Below, one piece after another: positions 20,492-32,763 of a DNA stretch of 64,000 nt. The notes beneath the pieces are model-generated. The model ran no database searches. It had not been told where the DNA came from and was given only the letters and a program-made list of their open reading frames with translations. Source of the stretch: Amphibalanus amphitrite (Eukaryota; Arthropoda; Thecostraca; Balanomorpha; Balanidae). Position 1 is the first letter of the stretch. Each line of letters begins with the position of its first letter. The DNA lies in NCBI RefSeq assembly GCF_019059575.1, contig NW_024882988.1, forward strand, positions 1 through 64,000. The letters run 5' to 3'. The translations under genes and the position numbers were made by a program.

Positions 20492-21676
20492 CCCGCGCCC
20501 GGCTGGGGGTCCTGGATTTCCACGCCCTGCTGGGGGGGGTGTTTGAACACCCCCCCTTCTAACTCGGCTCCTGGGCCACGTAGCGATATGCAGAAGGCGG
20601 CGTTCGAAAGAGCGTCAAAAATAATGAGGAAATCACTTCGGTCAATTTTTTGGTCAGGTCAAAGGTCAGGTCACCAGAGGTCATTGAAGGCAAAATTTCG
20701 CCGATTTCCAGGTCGAATGTCGAAAATTTCCAAGAAGCCAACGCATAACTCGGGAACCAATAGAGCTACAGCGCCGCGGAAAAGCGCATTCGATAGCCCT
20801 ATTAACGCCCTTTCTGAGTAATTTTCTCAGATTTGACCTAACGTCAACGGTTTTGCCTGCAGGGGGCAAAAACTGCAAAAATAGCCGATTTTTTCGGAAA
20901 GTTTTTCTGCAATAACTTTTGACCCAAGCATTGTACGAGCTTACTTTTACCGGCATCGTGTTCCTCTCGTCAAGACGCATCGAATGAACTATAACTTGAC
21001 CTTGAAAGGTCAACTTGAAAATTTGACCTCAGGTCAAGGTCATGACCTGACCGGAAAGGGTCATGTTGCATATCAGTCGATCCGTATCGTCGAGCTGAAC
21101 ACATCTAAGGCGTTTTCATCGCTCTAGCATGCCTCTATCAAAAGTTATTTGCAAAAAACTGTTAGATACCATTCGTGACCTAAGATGACCTCAGGGCATA
21201 AACAGGGGTCACATACACCAGTTTCATGTTCAGTGTGTCTAAACCACTTGTAATTCAATGTTTGGGAGTGTTTATGATGTCTTTCGTCCAAAAGAGGCGC
21301 ATTTCAATTTTCTCCCATTGACTTATAATGGGGAGGTCGCAAAATTGACCTGACCTTAGGTCATCGATATCAAAATTCTGAGATATACCTACATTTTGTA
21401 CATGCTATTGCTCTTAGCAATCGCTGAAAGTTTCAAAGCGATCGGTCACTCGGTGTAGCTATGACAGACATTGAAACTTTTTATGAGGTGAGGTCACTTC
21501 GAGTGACCTGGTGACCTGACCTTGAATGACCTTGGTCTGAAATTTTCGCAACATGTGTAGAATTGATGTATGATAAGGTGTACCAAAAACGGCGGCGCTC
21601 CGCGCCGCCGTTTTTGAGATATTCGCGAAAAACCACAAGGGGGGGTGTTCAAACACCCCCCCCAGCAGGGCGCGGG
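20492..21676 (+). mobile_element. TTAA-target MITE (copy j)
   Basis: Flanked by TTAA at 20488-20491 and 21677-21680. Ends are CCCGCGCCCGGCTGGGGG and CCCAGCAGGGCGCGGG, with subterminal GGGGGTGTTTGAACACCCCC hairpins. A GC palindrome lies at 21591-21611 and AGGTCA/TGACCT clusters at 20655-20690 and 20998-21055. It is almost identical, in the same orientation, to 26819-28004. Confidence 0.9.
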
Positions 21677-21699
21677 TTAAAACTCACAGAAGTTCTGGC

Positions 21700-22640
21700 T
21701 TAGTAATTTTATGTGATAGCACGTCACAATTCCCAGTTTTGTGGCACTTATTGACGTAGAAACCCTTGGAAACATAGTTTCAAATGCTATGCATGGTGGG
21801 GTCCTCTCGGGTCATAGATCTATGTTCCTGTTTTATCGTCGAATCCTATAAGATCATACATCCAGGATATATTTTTAATGCGGGACCCGGTGGGATCATA
21901 TATAGATCCTAACTTGCAGTTTACTTCAAGATCTACTAAGTCCATAGATTCATCACTTGAATCCATGCACAATGCACATGTCTTTCTGTAACCTCCCAAA
22001 ACGTTAGCTGCATCAGTTAGGCGTCACGGTCTCAAATCCATGGAGATGCCTACCGGCTACTTCCATCACATTTAGCCGCGTCTGCAGCTTATCCATGCTT
22101 GGAATCACCACACTCACCTGCAGTGTTGTGATATGTATTATCTTGTGACAAAGAGCTGCACGCTTCATATTTCAGCAAACTTTGATGGTGATTGACGCCG
22201 GAGTGTAAGAGCCTGGGTATATCCAAAGACACATAATACACACATCCATACAATCGTTCACCTTTCATGGCTCTATGATTTGATGTCGACGTCGACAGCA
22301 CCCAGCTCGGTGTCTCTCGCCACGGCAGAGTCGGCGGCGGGCCGCGGGCGGCTGGCTGACCTATTTGCAGAGGTGATAGGAGCCCGGCCGCCGGCGTCGT
22401 CCGCGCGGAAGGAGGGGGGGGGGGGCGGACACAGAGGCTCAAGGTCATGGCGCGGCCGACGCAGCGGTGCAGTGGCGATAGGTATGTATATTGTATATAC
22501 CCGAGACTCCTCGCTTGTCACAGCCCTGGTCGGGTCAGGTCAGTCAGTAACACGCGTAACAATGTATGTAGCGCAAGGCAAAAGAGAGGGCACATGCGCA
22601 CGCCTGATATGCTCATATCGAAAAGAATACACATACCTAC
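21700..22640. other. Intergenic, no gene recognised
   Basis: AT-rich repeats of the type GATCATAGATCC at 21780-21960, a GC-rich patch at 22280-22450 with a G-run, and an otherwise plain sequence. The open frames across the GC patch have no recognisable domain. Confidence 0.5.
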
Positions 22641-22649
22641 CTACGTTAA

Positions 22650-23127
22650 AGGGACCCTCCCACCTTAACATTAGATTTGAGTTGAGATAGCCAAAATGGG
22701 GTCCCTGGCTCACAATTACCGGTTTCGGCACTCACAACATCGAGAAATGCCTTAAATCGGAGATATTGAATTTCAAAATTGCAGCATTTTGATTCAGAGG
22801 GGCTAATGCTTAGGAATACCCCTCTGAATGTGTGACGTCAGCGCAAATATCTAACGATTTTTAAATGTTTGACTAAAACGTTTTGTAGCACGCGGTGGTA
22901 TATGCTATTTGCGCGCAACATCTGCCGCAAACGCCGCACTTCTAAAATAAAGTCGCTAGAAACAGCGGAGATCCCAAAAAAGTAAACAAAAGTAAAAGTC
23001 TAATATCTTGAAAACCGGTGAATATTTTTCGGTGAAATTTGGTAGATATTCGTTTTCGCTCTTTCTGAACCAAGCGACATCACTTTCATGCCAATTCATA
23101 AACTTTTTTGAAGGTGGGAGGGTCCCT
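22650..23127 (+). mobile_element. TTAA-type MITE, AGGGAC-TIR family (copy 2)
   Basis: Ends AGGGACCCTCCCACCTT / AAGGTGGGAGGGTCCCT, flanked by TTAA at 22646-22649 and 23128-23131. The right two-thirds is nearly identical to 42190-42659. No coding capacity. Confidence 0.85.
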
Positions 23128-23149
23128 TTAAAGACATATGGATGACCTC

Positions 23150-25040
23150 TGGGTAAGGACAGTACAAGACACATCATGCCCATAACAATCCAGCCATTCA
23201 TGATACGGTCATAAATGGGTGACGGCGAGTCGGCGATGATGCAAACTGAAACACACAGCACGGCGTCCGGTTCCAGACTGCATTTGATATCGGCCGCTCA
23301 TCCGAGGTCGGGTCAGCCCAGACACTGCCCGAGGCAAGGGGCAAGTCCACCCTGAGTAGAGTAGATGTGGACGTCGTAACGACGACAACGTGGGAGAGCG
23401 ACGGAGAGGGAGGATTTTACCTCACTTGTTGGTCCATACGGATTAGTCCGCCTGTCGTGCAAAAATCAGTCGCTCAAGGTCGTTTTGTGATGTTTTTCTT
23501 GATTTTCATATCAGTCAGGGCATCGCATGGCCTCATAGAGGAAATTGTTGATTGCCAAAGGTATTCACACATTCATCGCTTGCATTCATGGCAATGAATT
23601 TGGTAAGTCAGCTTAGCTTCCGTTGAATCAGAATTAACATCATAATGCATTGAATTTGGAAACACGGAGCATTGCATTGGTCTTCAACTGTGCAATACAC
23701 TCACGTTACCATTGATGTGATCAGTAGTTAGCATGTGTTATCACAGAACAAAGCTAACGATGTGAGGCCGAGGGCCACATCTGCTAATTGCAGAGATTGA
23801 GGCAAGTGATAGGTGTGTGTTGGTTTGGTTTTATCTCGACCAATGTCTAATATAGGCTGAAAAGTAAGAGTAAATTGATCATTCTTGCAGATTCAATCCA
23901 AACGACTGAATGGTTGGCTACGGCGTTCCCATTTCCCAATCTCCACTGACCACTTGACAGAAATTACTTTGTTGCATTGTTGTGTTATTTGTCCGCTCAA
24001 AGTCTTCGGCATGCGATGAAATGCTCGATGCTTGTGATTAACTAACCCCACCCCTCGCCATACCCCATATCTGCCGCTCGCCGCGCCCAATCGCTGAGCT
24101 TCAACGCGGCGTTGCAGCGCCTACCCCATACGCTCTCTGCCCGTGGGGCAGTGCAGCGTCGACACTGCACAGGTCGTCCGATTCCCACATCCTTGCTGAT
24201 CGTGGCGAGAGATACCAAGGTCCCGGCCCCGCCGCAGCGACCTCTGACACATCGGGCGCAGTTGAAAGGCGGAAGCAGATGGGCCGCTCCCAGCAGACGG
24301 GTACAGATGGTGTCAGACTCAAATGAAATAGACAGTGGTCCAATAGATTATGAGTTGTGTTACTCACGAGTATCGCACACGGTGCTACCGCGATGCGAAT
24401 CAACATTGTGATTTAACATCTGGTTTACCGTTCAATGTCCAGCGTACATACACTTCACTGGTAGATACTACGCAACGTTTGGTGCTGATTATCGACTCTG
24501 CTCCTTTTCCAGCGCGTCGGACCTTATGTTTTGCTCAGTTGTATCGAACCCCCCCCCCCCCCCCTTATGAAATTTTATTCTATCGATTAGAAAATGAATA
24601 GTCTATGATATTTTTCTAGCTTCTTTGTACACAATATTCGTGACTGATCTAATGCCGCTTTTCCGCTCAAAGCTAGACAGTAGACACTGCGCTAAAAAAG
24701 GCCAGAACGACCCATTTTCGCTTCCCCAGATTGTCCGTTCCTTGCGCAGATGTTTTTGGAATAGATCAGCCTGAGTGCGGAGTGCTGCCCATTCGGCGAA
24801 AGCAGAGGATCTAATTACGCAGCGACTCTTACACCAGTAAAGCCACTAAGCCAACTAACGTGTTAATGTTATGTGTTAATAATGTTAACAAAAGCACGAT
24901 TGCTTTTATATGTAGGTAAGTACCAAGGAGGCACGCAAATAGCACCGTGTGTCTATCGGTCTCGAAGCATTGATTGTCCAAGTTAGCCCAAGGATAGAGC
25001 CAACAGGCGCAATCGCCACGCCATGCGTGGATTGTCCATG
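23150..25040. other. Intergenic, no gene recognised
   Basis: Mixed composition with a GC-rich patch at 24060-24300 and an 18-base C-run at 24549-24566. No splice-consistent exon or domain was recognised on either strand. Confidence 0.45.
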
Positions 25041-25045
25041 GCGGT

Positions 25046-25222
25046 AATACAATACAATACAATACAATACAATTCAATTCAATACAATACAATACAATAC
25101 ATTACAATACAATACAATACAATACAATACAATACAATACAATACAATACAATACAATACAATACAATACAATACAATACAATACAATACAATACAATAC
25201 AATACAATACAATACAATACAA
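25046..25222. repeat. (AATAC)n pentanucleotide microsatellite
   Basis: About 35 near-perfect tandem AATAC units. An open frame of alternating Ile-Gln-Tyr-Asn-Thr is simply the translated repeat. Confidence 0.98.
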
Positions 25223-25345
25223 TGTGTAAGTGGGACTTCTAAATATCGATCTCGATCAATTTTGTAGGAAATACGTTTACAAATATTGGCATTTAGCGAT
25301 AGTTATCTAGGAAGCTGTACTAACAGACAGGCAAATTTACGTTAA

Positions 25346-26527
25346 GTAGGGGAGAGTGGGGAAAGATGCCCAGGGTTTGACTATGTCATATATTATTCGA
25401 AAATGACGATCGGAAAGCCAAAACTTGGAGTTTCAACGGAAGCCGACATCATTTTTCTCCAAAAATATCACACTTTCGTGCCTGAAACATGATAACTTTT
25501 TTGCTATTAAACATTTCCCTGAAGAAGTGAAGGGGGGCATCTTACCCCACAGGGTGGAAAAGACGCCCCCTGGCGTTGGGTAAGATGCCCCCTGCACTAT
25601 AAGTGACAAAAATAGGCACGTGAATCGCCTGAATGAATCAGTAGTCACTTCGAGCCTGCAGTAGACACCAAACGTCATCGTAAGGGCCCTCAAAAGTAGT
25701 CGTAAGGGGCTTCAGAGGTCATCGTTAGGGTCATCATAGTCCAGCGTGGCCAAACAAGCCTCCGTGGTGGCGTTCGGAGACCACTGTGGGGCCCTTATAG
25801 GTCTTCATGATGCTTGAGGGCCCTCAAGCCCATCGTGGGGACCTCAGATGCCAGCACGGCCCGTGGAGCCAACGTGGGAGCCCTCAAAGGATGTCGTGAG
25901 GGGCCCTGGAACCAATAATGGGGCCCACAGAGGCCGTCGTGAGGGCTCTCAGAGTTAGATGCCGCCTAAAAAGTCGCTGTGTGGGCCGAGAGACCGGCAT
26001 GGGGAGCACCCGACCGTACCGGACTCTCAATAGTCCCAGATCGGCTTTTGTCTCTCATCACAAGTATGTAATAAATGATTTGACGGGCTGCTTGAAGGAC
26101 AGCCTACGGATTTAGGGGGGCGTCTTTCCCCATCAGGACAGGGGGCATCTTACCCCAAGGTACCGAAGTAACATTAAATCAGCACAATTTGTTGGCCATA
26201 AAACTACACCCTGAAACAAACTGTTTGGGACACAGTACACGCATGTACTGTGTATCACGACTATAGCAAGGGACGCAAAAAATATCTACCTTCTTTGATA
26301 TTTACAATGTTTTGACGCCAAAATATTTTTTGAAAGCAGCAAATAAAAAACATGCGATCACCAGCCAGCCGCTGCCCAACTGAGCTTCGCAAATTTTTGT
26401 GCAGTTAACAAGGCAGGCTTCCGCTTTACGCTAAGAACATTCATTTCCAGGTTCGATTATTTGTTTTCCCGCTAGAGGGGGTGGGGCGTCTTTCCCACCC
26501 TGGGCATCTTACCCCACTCTCCCCTAC
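25346..26527. mobile_element. TIR element with GTAGGGGAGAGTGGGG termini
   Basis: Inverted ends GTAGGGGAGAGTGGGG / CCCCACTCTCCCCTAC, continuing into (A/T)AAGATGCCCAGG. Flanked by GTTAA at 25341-25345 and 26528-26532. Several copies of GGCATCTTACCCC and a degenerate tandem array of GGGCCCTCA-type units (25680-25960) lie inside. No transposase frame recognised. Confidence 0.8.
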
Positions 26528-26818
26528 GTTAATCTAAAATGATTTAATTTCAGTGTTGATCATCCTCCAAAGAATTGTGGCGTATTTTAGAGTTCTTCTT
26601 TTTAATGTTTAACATATTATACAGAAATACGTAGATAATTGATATAAGATACTATAAAGATAAGCCTTCTTACGTTACATCGAATATAGATACGTGACGC
26701 GGATAAATGATAATGCTATCTTGCGGTACGTATTAGCGGTAGTACATACCTAGAATTGACTTTGCGAACGTTTTGAGACCTTATATTTGACATTGGGAAA
26801 GCGCAAAACAATAGTTAA

Positions 26819-28004
26819 CCCGCGCCCGGCTGGGGGTCCTGGATTTCCACGCTCTGCTGGGGGGGGGGGGGGGTGTTTGAACACCCCCCCCCCTTGTAAC
26901 TCGGCTCCTGGGCCACGTAGCGATACGCGGAAGGCGGCGTTCGAAAGAGCGTAAAAAATAATGACGAAATCACTTCGGTCAATTTTTTGGTCAGGTCAAA
27001 GGTCAGGTCACCAGAGGTCATTGAAGGCAAAATTTCGCCGATTTCCAGGTCGAATGTCGAAAATTTCCAAGAAGCCAACGCATAACTCGGGAACAAATAG
27101 AGCTACAGCGCCGCGGGAAAGCGCATTCGATAGCCCTATTAACGCCCTTTCTGAGTAATTCTCTCAGATTTGACCTAACGTCAACGGTTTTGCCTGCAGG
27201 GGGCAAAAACTGCAAAAATAGCCGATTTTTTCGGAAACAGTTTTTCTGCAATAACTTTTGATCCAAGCCTTGTACGAGCTTACATCCACCGGCATCGTGT
27301 TCCTCTCGTCAAGACGCATCGAATGAACTACAACTTGACCTTGAAAGGTCAACTTGAAAATTTGACCTCAGGTCAAGGTCATGACCTGACCGGAAAGGGT
27401 CATGTTGCATATCAGCCGATCCGTATCGTCGAGCTGAACACAGATAAGGCGTTTTCATCGCTCTAGCATGCGTCTATCAAAAGTTATCTGCGAAAAACTG
27501 TTAGATACCATTCGTGACCTAAGATGACCTCAGGGCATAAACAAGGGTCACAGACACCATTTTCATGTTCAGTGTGTCTAAACCACTTGTAATTCGGTGT
27601 TTGGGAGTGTTTATAATGTCTTTCGTCCAAAAGAGGCGCATTTCAATTTTCTCCCATTGACTTATAATGGGGAGGTCGCAAAATTGACCTGACCTTAGGT
27701 CATCGATATCAAAATTCTGAGATATACATTTTGTACATGCTATTGCTTCTAGCAATCGCTGAAAGTTAAAAGCGATCGGTCACTCGGTGTAGCTATGACA
27801 GACATTAAAACTTTTTATGAGGTGAGGTCACTTCAAGTGACCTGGTGACCTGACCTTGAATGACCTTGGTCTGAAATTTTCACAACATGTGTAGAATTGA
27901 TGTATGATAAGGTGTACCAAAAGAGCGCCGCCGTTTTTTTTAGATATTCGCGAAAAACCACAAGGGGGGGTGTTCAAACACCCCCCCCCCCAGCAGGGCG
28001 CGGG
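26819..28004 (+). mobile_element. TTAA-target MITE (copy k)
   Basis: Flanked by TTAA at 26815-26818 and 28005-28008. Near-identical sister of 20492-21676, with small indels in the G/C runs and a partial loss of the GC palindrome near 27920. The AGGTCA clusters are conserved. High identity suggests recent movement or local duplication. Confidence 0.9.
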
Positions 28005-28138
28005 TTAATGAATGACCAGGTTGTGCTTTCTATCGCTTTCGCTACCTCTTAATTAAGTATACAGCCGTAACTGGGCCTTAGTCTGTCGTTGTTTTCCGAT
28101 ACATAAGCAAATTATAAACACAAACGTTCAGCTCTCAT

Positions 28139-28417
28139 TAGCCGTTTTCACGACGGCCATCTGGTACACATTTGGTGCACATCTGGTGCAGATCAGGTGC
28201 AGATTTGGTCAAATCAGGTTCAGTGTGTCTCTTAGTAGCTATCAGCTAGGGTTACACTTATTGCTTATATGCCTGCTTTGTCGTATTATCAGAGAGAATC
28301 ATCGATTAAAACACTGAAATAAATTTATAAAATAAAGATATTTGCTGTAAAAGAGATTAGGTGCAGATTTGGTCAAATTAGGTGCACTCGCCGGATAGAC
28401 CGTCGTGAAAACGGCTA
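28139..28417. mobile_element. TA-flanked MITE, AGCCGTTTTCACGACGG family (copy 1)
   Basis: Ends TAGCCGTTTTCACGACGG / CCGTCGTGAAAACGGCTA. Subterminal repeats TTTGGTGCAGAT and TTTGGTCAAAT recur in both halves. Non-coding. A TA duplication would suit a Tc1/mariner-like origin. Confidence 0.75.
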
Positions 28418-28565
28418 TTATCTTTAATTCTTCTCATTCGGTGCGCGAAGTTGTTTTATCCCCCCCCCCCCCCCACACACACACACAAAGCATGGTGAAT
28501 TTGGAACAGAACTCCACTTTACGAACACAAACATAAAGTTCATGTTGTTGCATCTTTTCTTAAAA

Positions 28566-28919
28566 TAGTACCCGGTTTTACGACGGGCTATCTGGTGAAT
28601 GCACCTAATTTGGCCAAATCTGTACCAAATCTCCTGTACAGCAAATATCTTTAAATTATGAATTCATTTCAGTGTTTTAGTCGATGATAATGTTTATTAG
28701 TGTGACAAAGAAGGTATATAAGCAATTAGCGCAACCCTGGCTAATAGCTACAAAAAAACACTGAACCTAATTTGACAAAATCTGCACCAAATCTGACCAA
28801 ATGTTTACCAAATGTGTACCAGATGGCCGTCATGAAAACGGCTAATATGACCAAATCTGCACTAAGTCTGACCAAATGTGTACCAAAGGTGTAACAGATG
28901 GCCGTCGTGAAAACGGCTG
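28566..28919. mobile_element. TA-flanked MITE family, degenerate copy 2 with a duplicated right end
   Basis: The left end is degenerate (ACCCGGTTTTACGACGG). The right end GGCCGTCATGAAAACGGCTA at about 28844 is followed by a second right terminus at 28901-28919, after repeated CAAATCTG/CCAAATGTG segments. It looks like a partial tandem duplication of the terminus. Confidence 0.6.
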
Positions 28920-29157
28920 GTATTTCGTAGACTCGCCATGAGTAATTCAGCCAGTTTATTTGTTCATCTCAAGTCAACATTTTCTCTTCCGGCTAGTGAC
29001 GGAAAGAGGGTTGTTGAGAGGCTTCAAACGATCCGATTCCTGACATGCCTGATAAAATAACTACTTCACGTCAAGTGGAGTAGGATGAATCGACACCAAG
29101 AAGAGATTCAATACGAGGATATTTCCTCCCAAAGTAAAGCGGTTTGTTGGTTGCCAC

Positions 29158-29480
29158 TTGCCCGTTTCAGTCCCGTGCTATCATTTGTTGACAGAGAGCA
29201 CGCGAGACCTCTTTGCGGCGCGTCCCAGCTCAGTGCCGCTCTGCAGGTCCCGATTGCAGGCGGCAGGTCAGCGCGGGCAGAGGAGCGGCGACCCTGACCC
29301 CGACCGTGACCTGCGGCCGGCGCGCTGCCCTCAGACGGCCGACTCCCGCCATAATTCGCGCCGATGAGTAAATGGCGCGCCGGCGCCGCTGCACACTCGC
29401 GGTCCGAATGGGTGCAGCGCCGGCCCGTCCGACAGGAGTGAGGTCAAGGTCAGACGGGCTCGGCGGGCCGCCGCGCCGGC
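29158..29480. other. CpG-rich island, no exon recognised
   Basis: A roughly 320-base GC/CpG-rich stretch in AT-rich surroundings, upstream of PAN3. It could hold a promoter or 5' exon of PAN3. I could not read the CCCH zinc finger expected near the N-terminus of full-length PAN3 here. Confidence 0.25.
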
Positions 29481-29798
29481 CCATGACTGACGCGGAACTG
29501 GCGCCCCCGATCACCGACATATATGTGCAATGTGCATCTTTAAGATCGACCACGGTGAGAGGGAGGTCTACGACCATGGTCGGAGAGAGGTCTATAGATC
29601 AGTAGGTACAGTGTGCAGATATAGTAACGTAGCCACACGCACCCAGTGTCCGTGAATCATCGCAAGCAACGAAATGAACGGTCATTCGCCTTCATAGCAC
29701 AGGCTCGCGCCTTTTACTGAAAACGTTGTCGTTATAAACCAATGTAAAGGGACTCGTGTGGAATAAGAACAATTAGGGTGCAGGGTCATGCTTTTATC

Positions 29799-31090
29799 AG
29801 CCTTTTTCAAGACGGTTGTCTGACACACACTTGGTCACATTTGGTGCGATTTTGTCAAATTCGGTTCATATTTGCTTCTTAGTAGTTTTTAAGTCGGGTT
29901 GCACAAGCTGCTTATGCCTAAGTAGGTACCTATATCTTAACCCGCGCACCGACGGGGGTCTGCGCCAACTTAGTACCGACGGGGGGGGGGGGCGAATGAC
30001 CGCCCCCCCTGAGATCTCGAGAACGAAGCAAGATAGCGACAAGCGGTAAAGGGCATCGGATACGCACGGACAAGGTCTACAATTTTTACTAAGGTCATTT
30101 TCAGGTCAGGTCAAAGATGACGTCACAGGGGTCGAAAAAGTCAAAATGGCGGCGCTAGATATGGAGAGGGTTTTTCTCGAATAACTTTCGAAGTAGTCAA
30201 GATAGGAACAAACTAAGGGCATCATCGTGATCCTCTCGTCGATCCGCATCGAATGATATATATGTTGACCTCGAAAGGTCAAGGTCAAAGGTTGACCTCA
30301 GGTCACGTGACCTCGAGGTCATCATGTATATCATTCGATGCGTCTTGACGAGCTGAACACAATGAGACCATCCGCGCGGCTGTATCTTGTTCCTGTAAGG
30401 AGTTATTGGCAAAAAACCTTTGGTGACCTTTGATGACGTCACATGACCTTACAGCTGCCCAACAGCAAAACAGACCTCAAGGTAGTGAAGGTTGATCGTA
30501 TGTGAAGTCATGTATGGTATATGGGGCCATTCCGACCCGTTTTAGTGGTAAAAACAGGAAGTTGATTTTTCCCCCATTGACTTATAATGGGGAGGTCGCG
30601 AAATTGACCTGACCTTAGGTCACCGACATCAAAATTCCGAGATATACAAATTGTAGCTACTAATGACCTAATAACATCCTGCGACTTTCAAAGGCCTCCG
30701 ACATCTACTGTAGCTCTGGCATGGTGACAAAGTTGCAAAAAAGTGACTTGAGGTTGGGTCATTCAAAGTGACCTGGTGACCTGACCTTAAAAGTTAGGAG
30801 GTTCAAACTTGCACACCATGTGTAAAATTGATGAGAGAATAGTCATACCAAATTTCGCGGCGCTACGCGCCGCGGTTTTCCCGCTATCCGCGAAAAACCT
30901 CAGGGGGGCGGATATCCGCCCCCCCCGTCGGTGCGCGGGTTAATAATCCAATCACCAGTTATTTATTTTGATGAAAACATTGATTTAAACTCAAAATTTG
31001 AAGATATTTGCTGTAAGACGCACGTGGCTAGAGTTGCTCAAGATTGGTGTATTTGCCTGATAACCCTGATAACCCGTCATGAAAACGGCT
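29799..31090. mobile_element. TA-flanked MITE family, copy 3 split by a TTAA element
   Basis: Left half AGCCTTTTTCAAGACGG (29799-29936) and right half ending CCCGTCATGAAAACGGCT (30944-31090), separated by the TTAA element at 29941-30939. The younger element inserted into the older MITE. Confidence 0.65.
29941..30939 (+). mobile_element. TTAA-target MITE (copy i)
   Basis: Flanked by TTAA at 29937-29940 and 30940-30943. Ends CCCGCGCACCGACGGGGG / CCCCCCGTCGGTGCGCGGG. It contains G/C-run hairpins, a GC palindrome near 30858-30882 and AGGTCA/TGACCT clusters at 30095-30115, 30265-30325 and 30765-30790. No transposase. Confidence 0.9.
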
Positions 31091-31163
31091 ATTGTCGCAA
31101 GGAATATAAAATATACACCTAGAAAACGGAGCGCGCGGGCTAAAAAAGAAATGAAAAGGTTAA

Positions 31164-32027
31164 AGGTAGTGTGCCAGCTTTCTTGGACCGTATGGAGTTA
31201 ATGGCCCAGATAAGGAGAACCGGATTTTTAGAACTTATCCATACCTTCAAAACTCATGGAAACGTCTTAAATTCTTCAAATTTTGAGTACCCCAGTGCGA
31301 AATTCGCCCCGACGGGTTGTCGGTCGTACCCCAACCACATTTCACACCACTATGAACAATAAATGCACACACTGAAATCGCTATTACCGATATGCTCATC
31401 CAATCAAGTTTCGATAAACCCGTTCATCATCAGCTCCTGCGGTTTCGAACACGCCTGTTAGGTGGCTTCTGATGCTCGTCGAGGTCGGAATTTCCAAATA
31501 CGCGTGGTGCGTCGGGCCGCGCGCTCTGACTTCGGCCAATAAAAATGCGTCAGCTGATCATTGTCATTTCTGCCACTTGCGTGTGGTGAAATGGGGTCAT
31601 AACTTATAAGACGGCTTTTTCATATCAATTATCTTACATAAAATCATATTTCAAACCATAAATAATGTTCGACAGCCAAATAAAAGAAACAGTACCAATA
31701 CGGGCTTACAGTTTAAGGCTCGACATTGTGTTGTCTACGATTAGACAGCTGATAACTCATTCCCGTACGTCGTATGGTCGTAACACTATAATGACCTTTG
31801 CTTATTGTCACAAGTGCGCCGCATTCGCGATTGTTGCCCGACGCCTGTTTGCAGGTGAGCCCACTACAGCTGTTAATACATATCTAAAAACCGATAAACT
31901 TTTAGGCGAAAAAGGCACTATTCCAGGCCCATTTTTGATTTTTTTTTTTGCGATATTAGGTAAAAACAGAAGCTTCTTATCCTAGGAAAAATAAAATGGG
32001 AAATCTTTCAAAGGTGGCACACTACCT
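31164..32027. mobile_element. TTAA-type MITE with AGGTAGTGTGCCA ends
   Basis: Ends AGGTAGTGTGCCAGCTTTC / AAAGGTGGCACACTACCT, flanked by TTAA at 31160-31163 and 32028-32031. 864 bp; the open frames inside show no transposase features. Confidence 0.8.
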
Positions 32028-32439
32028 TTAATGAAATAAATTAGGATGAATAAGGAAAAAATGGAAAATAGTTTAGAACGAAGCTATATATTTTATAAGC
32101 TCATGCTTATGCTTTGGGAACAAGGTAAGGGGAGGGAGGACGCTCAGATAATCCGTCTTTGCAACATTTGGTTCCGAACTTAACTGCAGTTATGGTGTGC
32201 AGAACACATACCTATAAGGTGTGGATTGCCCGGTCATTTCGCGGTCATCCCCCGAGGGAAATAACTCGCCTTGTACACTGTACGTGAATCAGTGTAGGCA
32301 CTTTTCGTTATTCATTATTCGTTATCTGTCGTTGCATTATCTTTCCTAAACTCTAAGCAACGGTCGCAGGTCGAAATCATCGAATTGATGCAGACACGAC
32401 AGATCTTAAACTTTAAAGAATTACGTTTAAAAAAGAAAC

Positions 32440-32525
32440 TCACAAAAATACTACAAATACTACTAATACTACTATACAAATACTAAAAATACTACAAATA
32501 CTACAAATACCTACTACAAAACTAC
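32440..32525. repeat. (ACTACAAAT)n-like AT-rich tandem repeat
   Basis: Degenerate tandem units AATACTAC(A)AAT over about 85 bases. Confidence 0.7.
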
Positions 32526-32763
32526 CATATTTAAGCAATAACACACTCCTCAGCGTCAACCAAAACAGTCATGCTTCGAGAACAAACGGTCGAAAACGAC
32601 GGACATCGGGCTTAACTAAGAGCACCGTGTCCGTGAGTTCCTCCATCTGGCAGGTCTGTGCTGAAGCCCATGAATGCAGTGCCCATCTCAGGGCGTCATC
32701 TATCTCCGGCTGCAGATCCACCGGCTCACTGCACGTCGCAGATGGCGTAGGTGCGGATAAAAT

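Noticed and set aside
20543-21013. Frames of 92-110 codons repeated at 26961-27352
   Set aside because: They lie inside the TTAA MITE copies j and k; recurrence reflects the repeat, and there are no transposase motifs.
25023-25229. 68-codon Ile-Gln-Tyr-Asn-Thr repeat frame
   Set aside because: Translated AATAC microsatellite.
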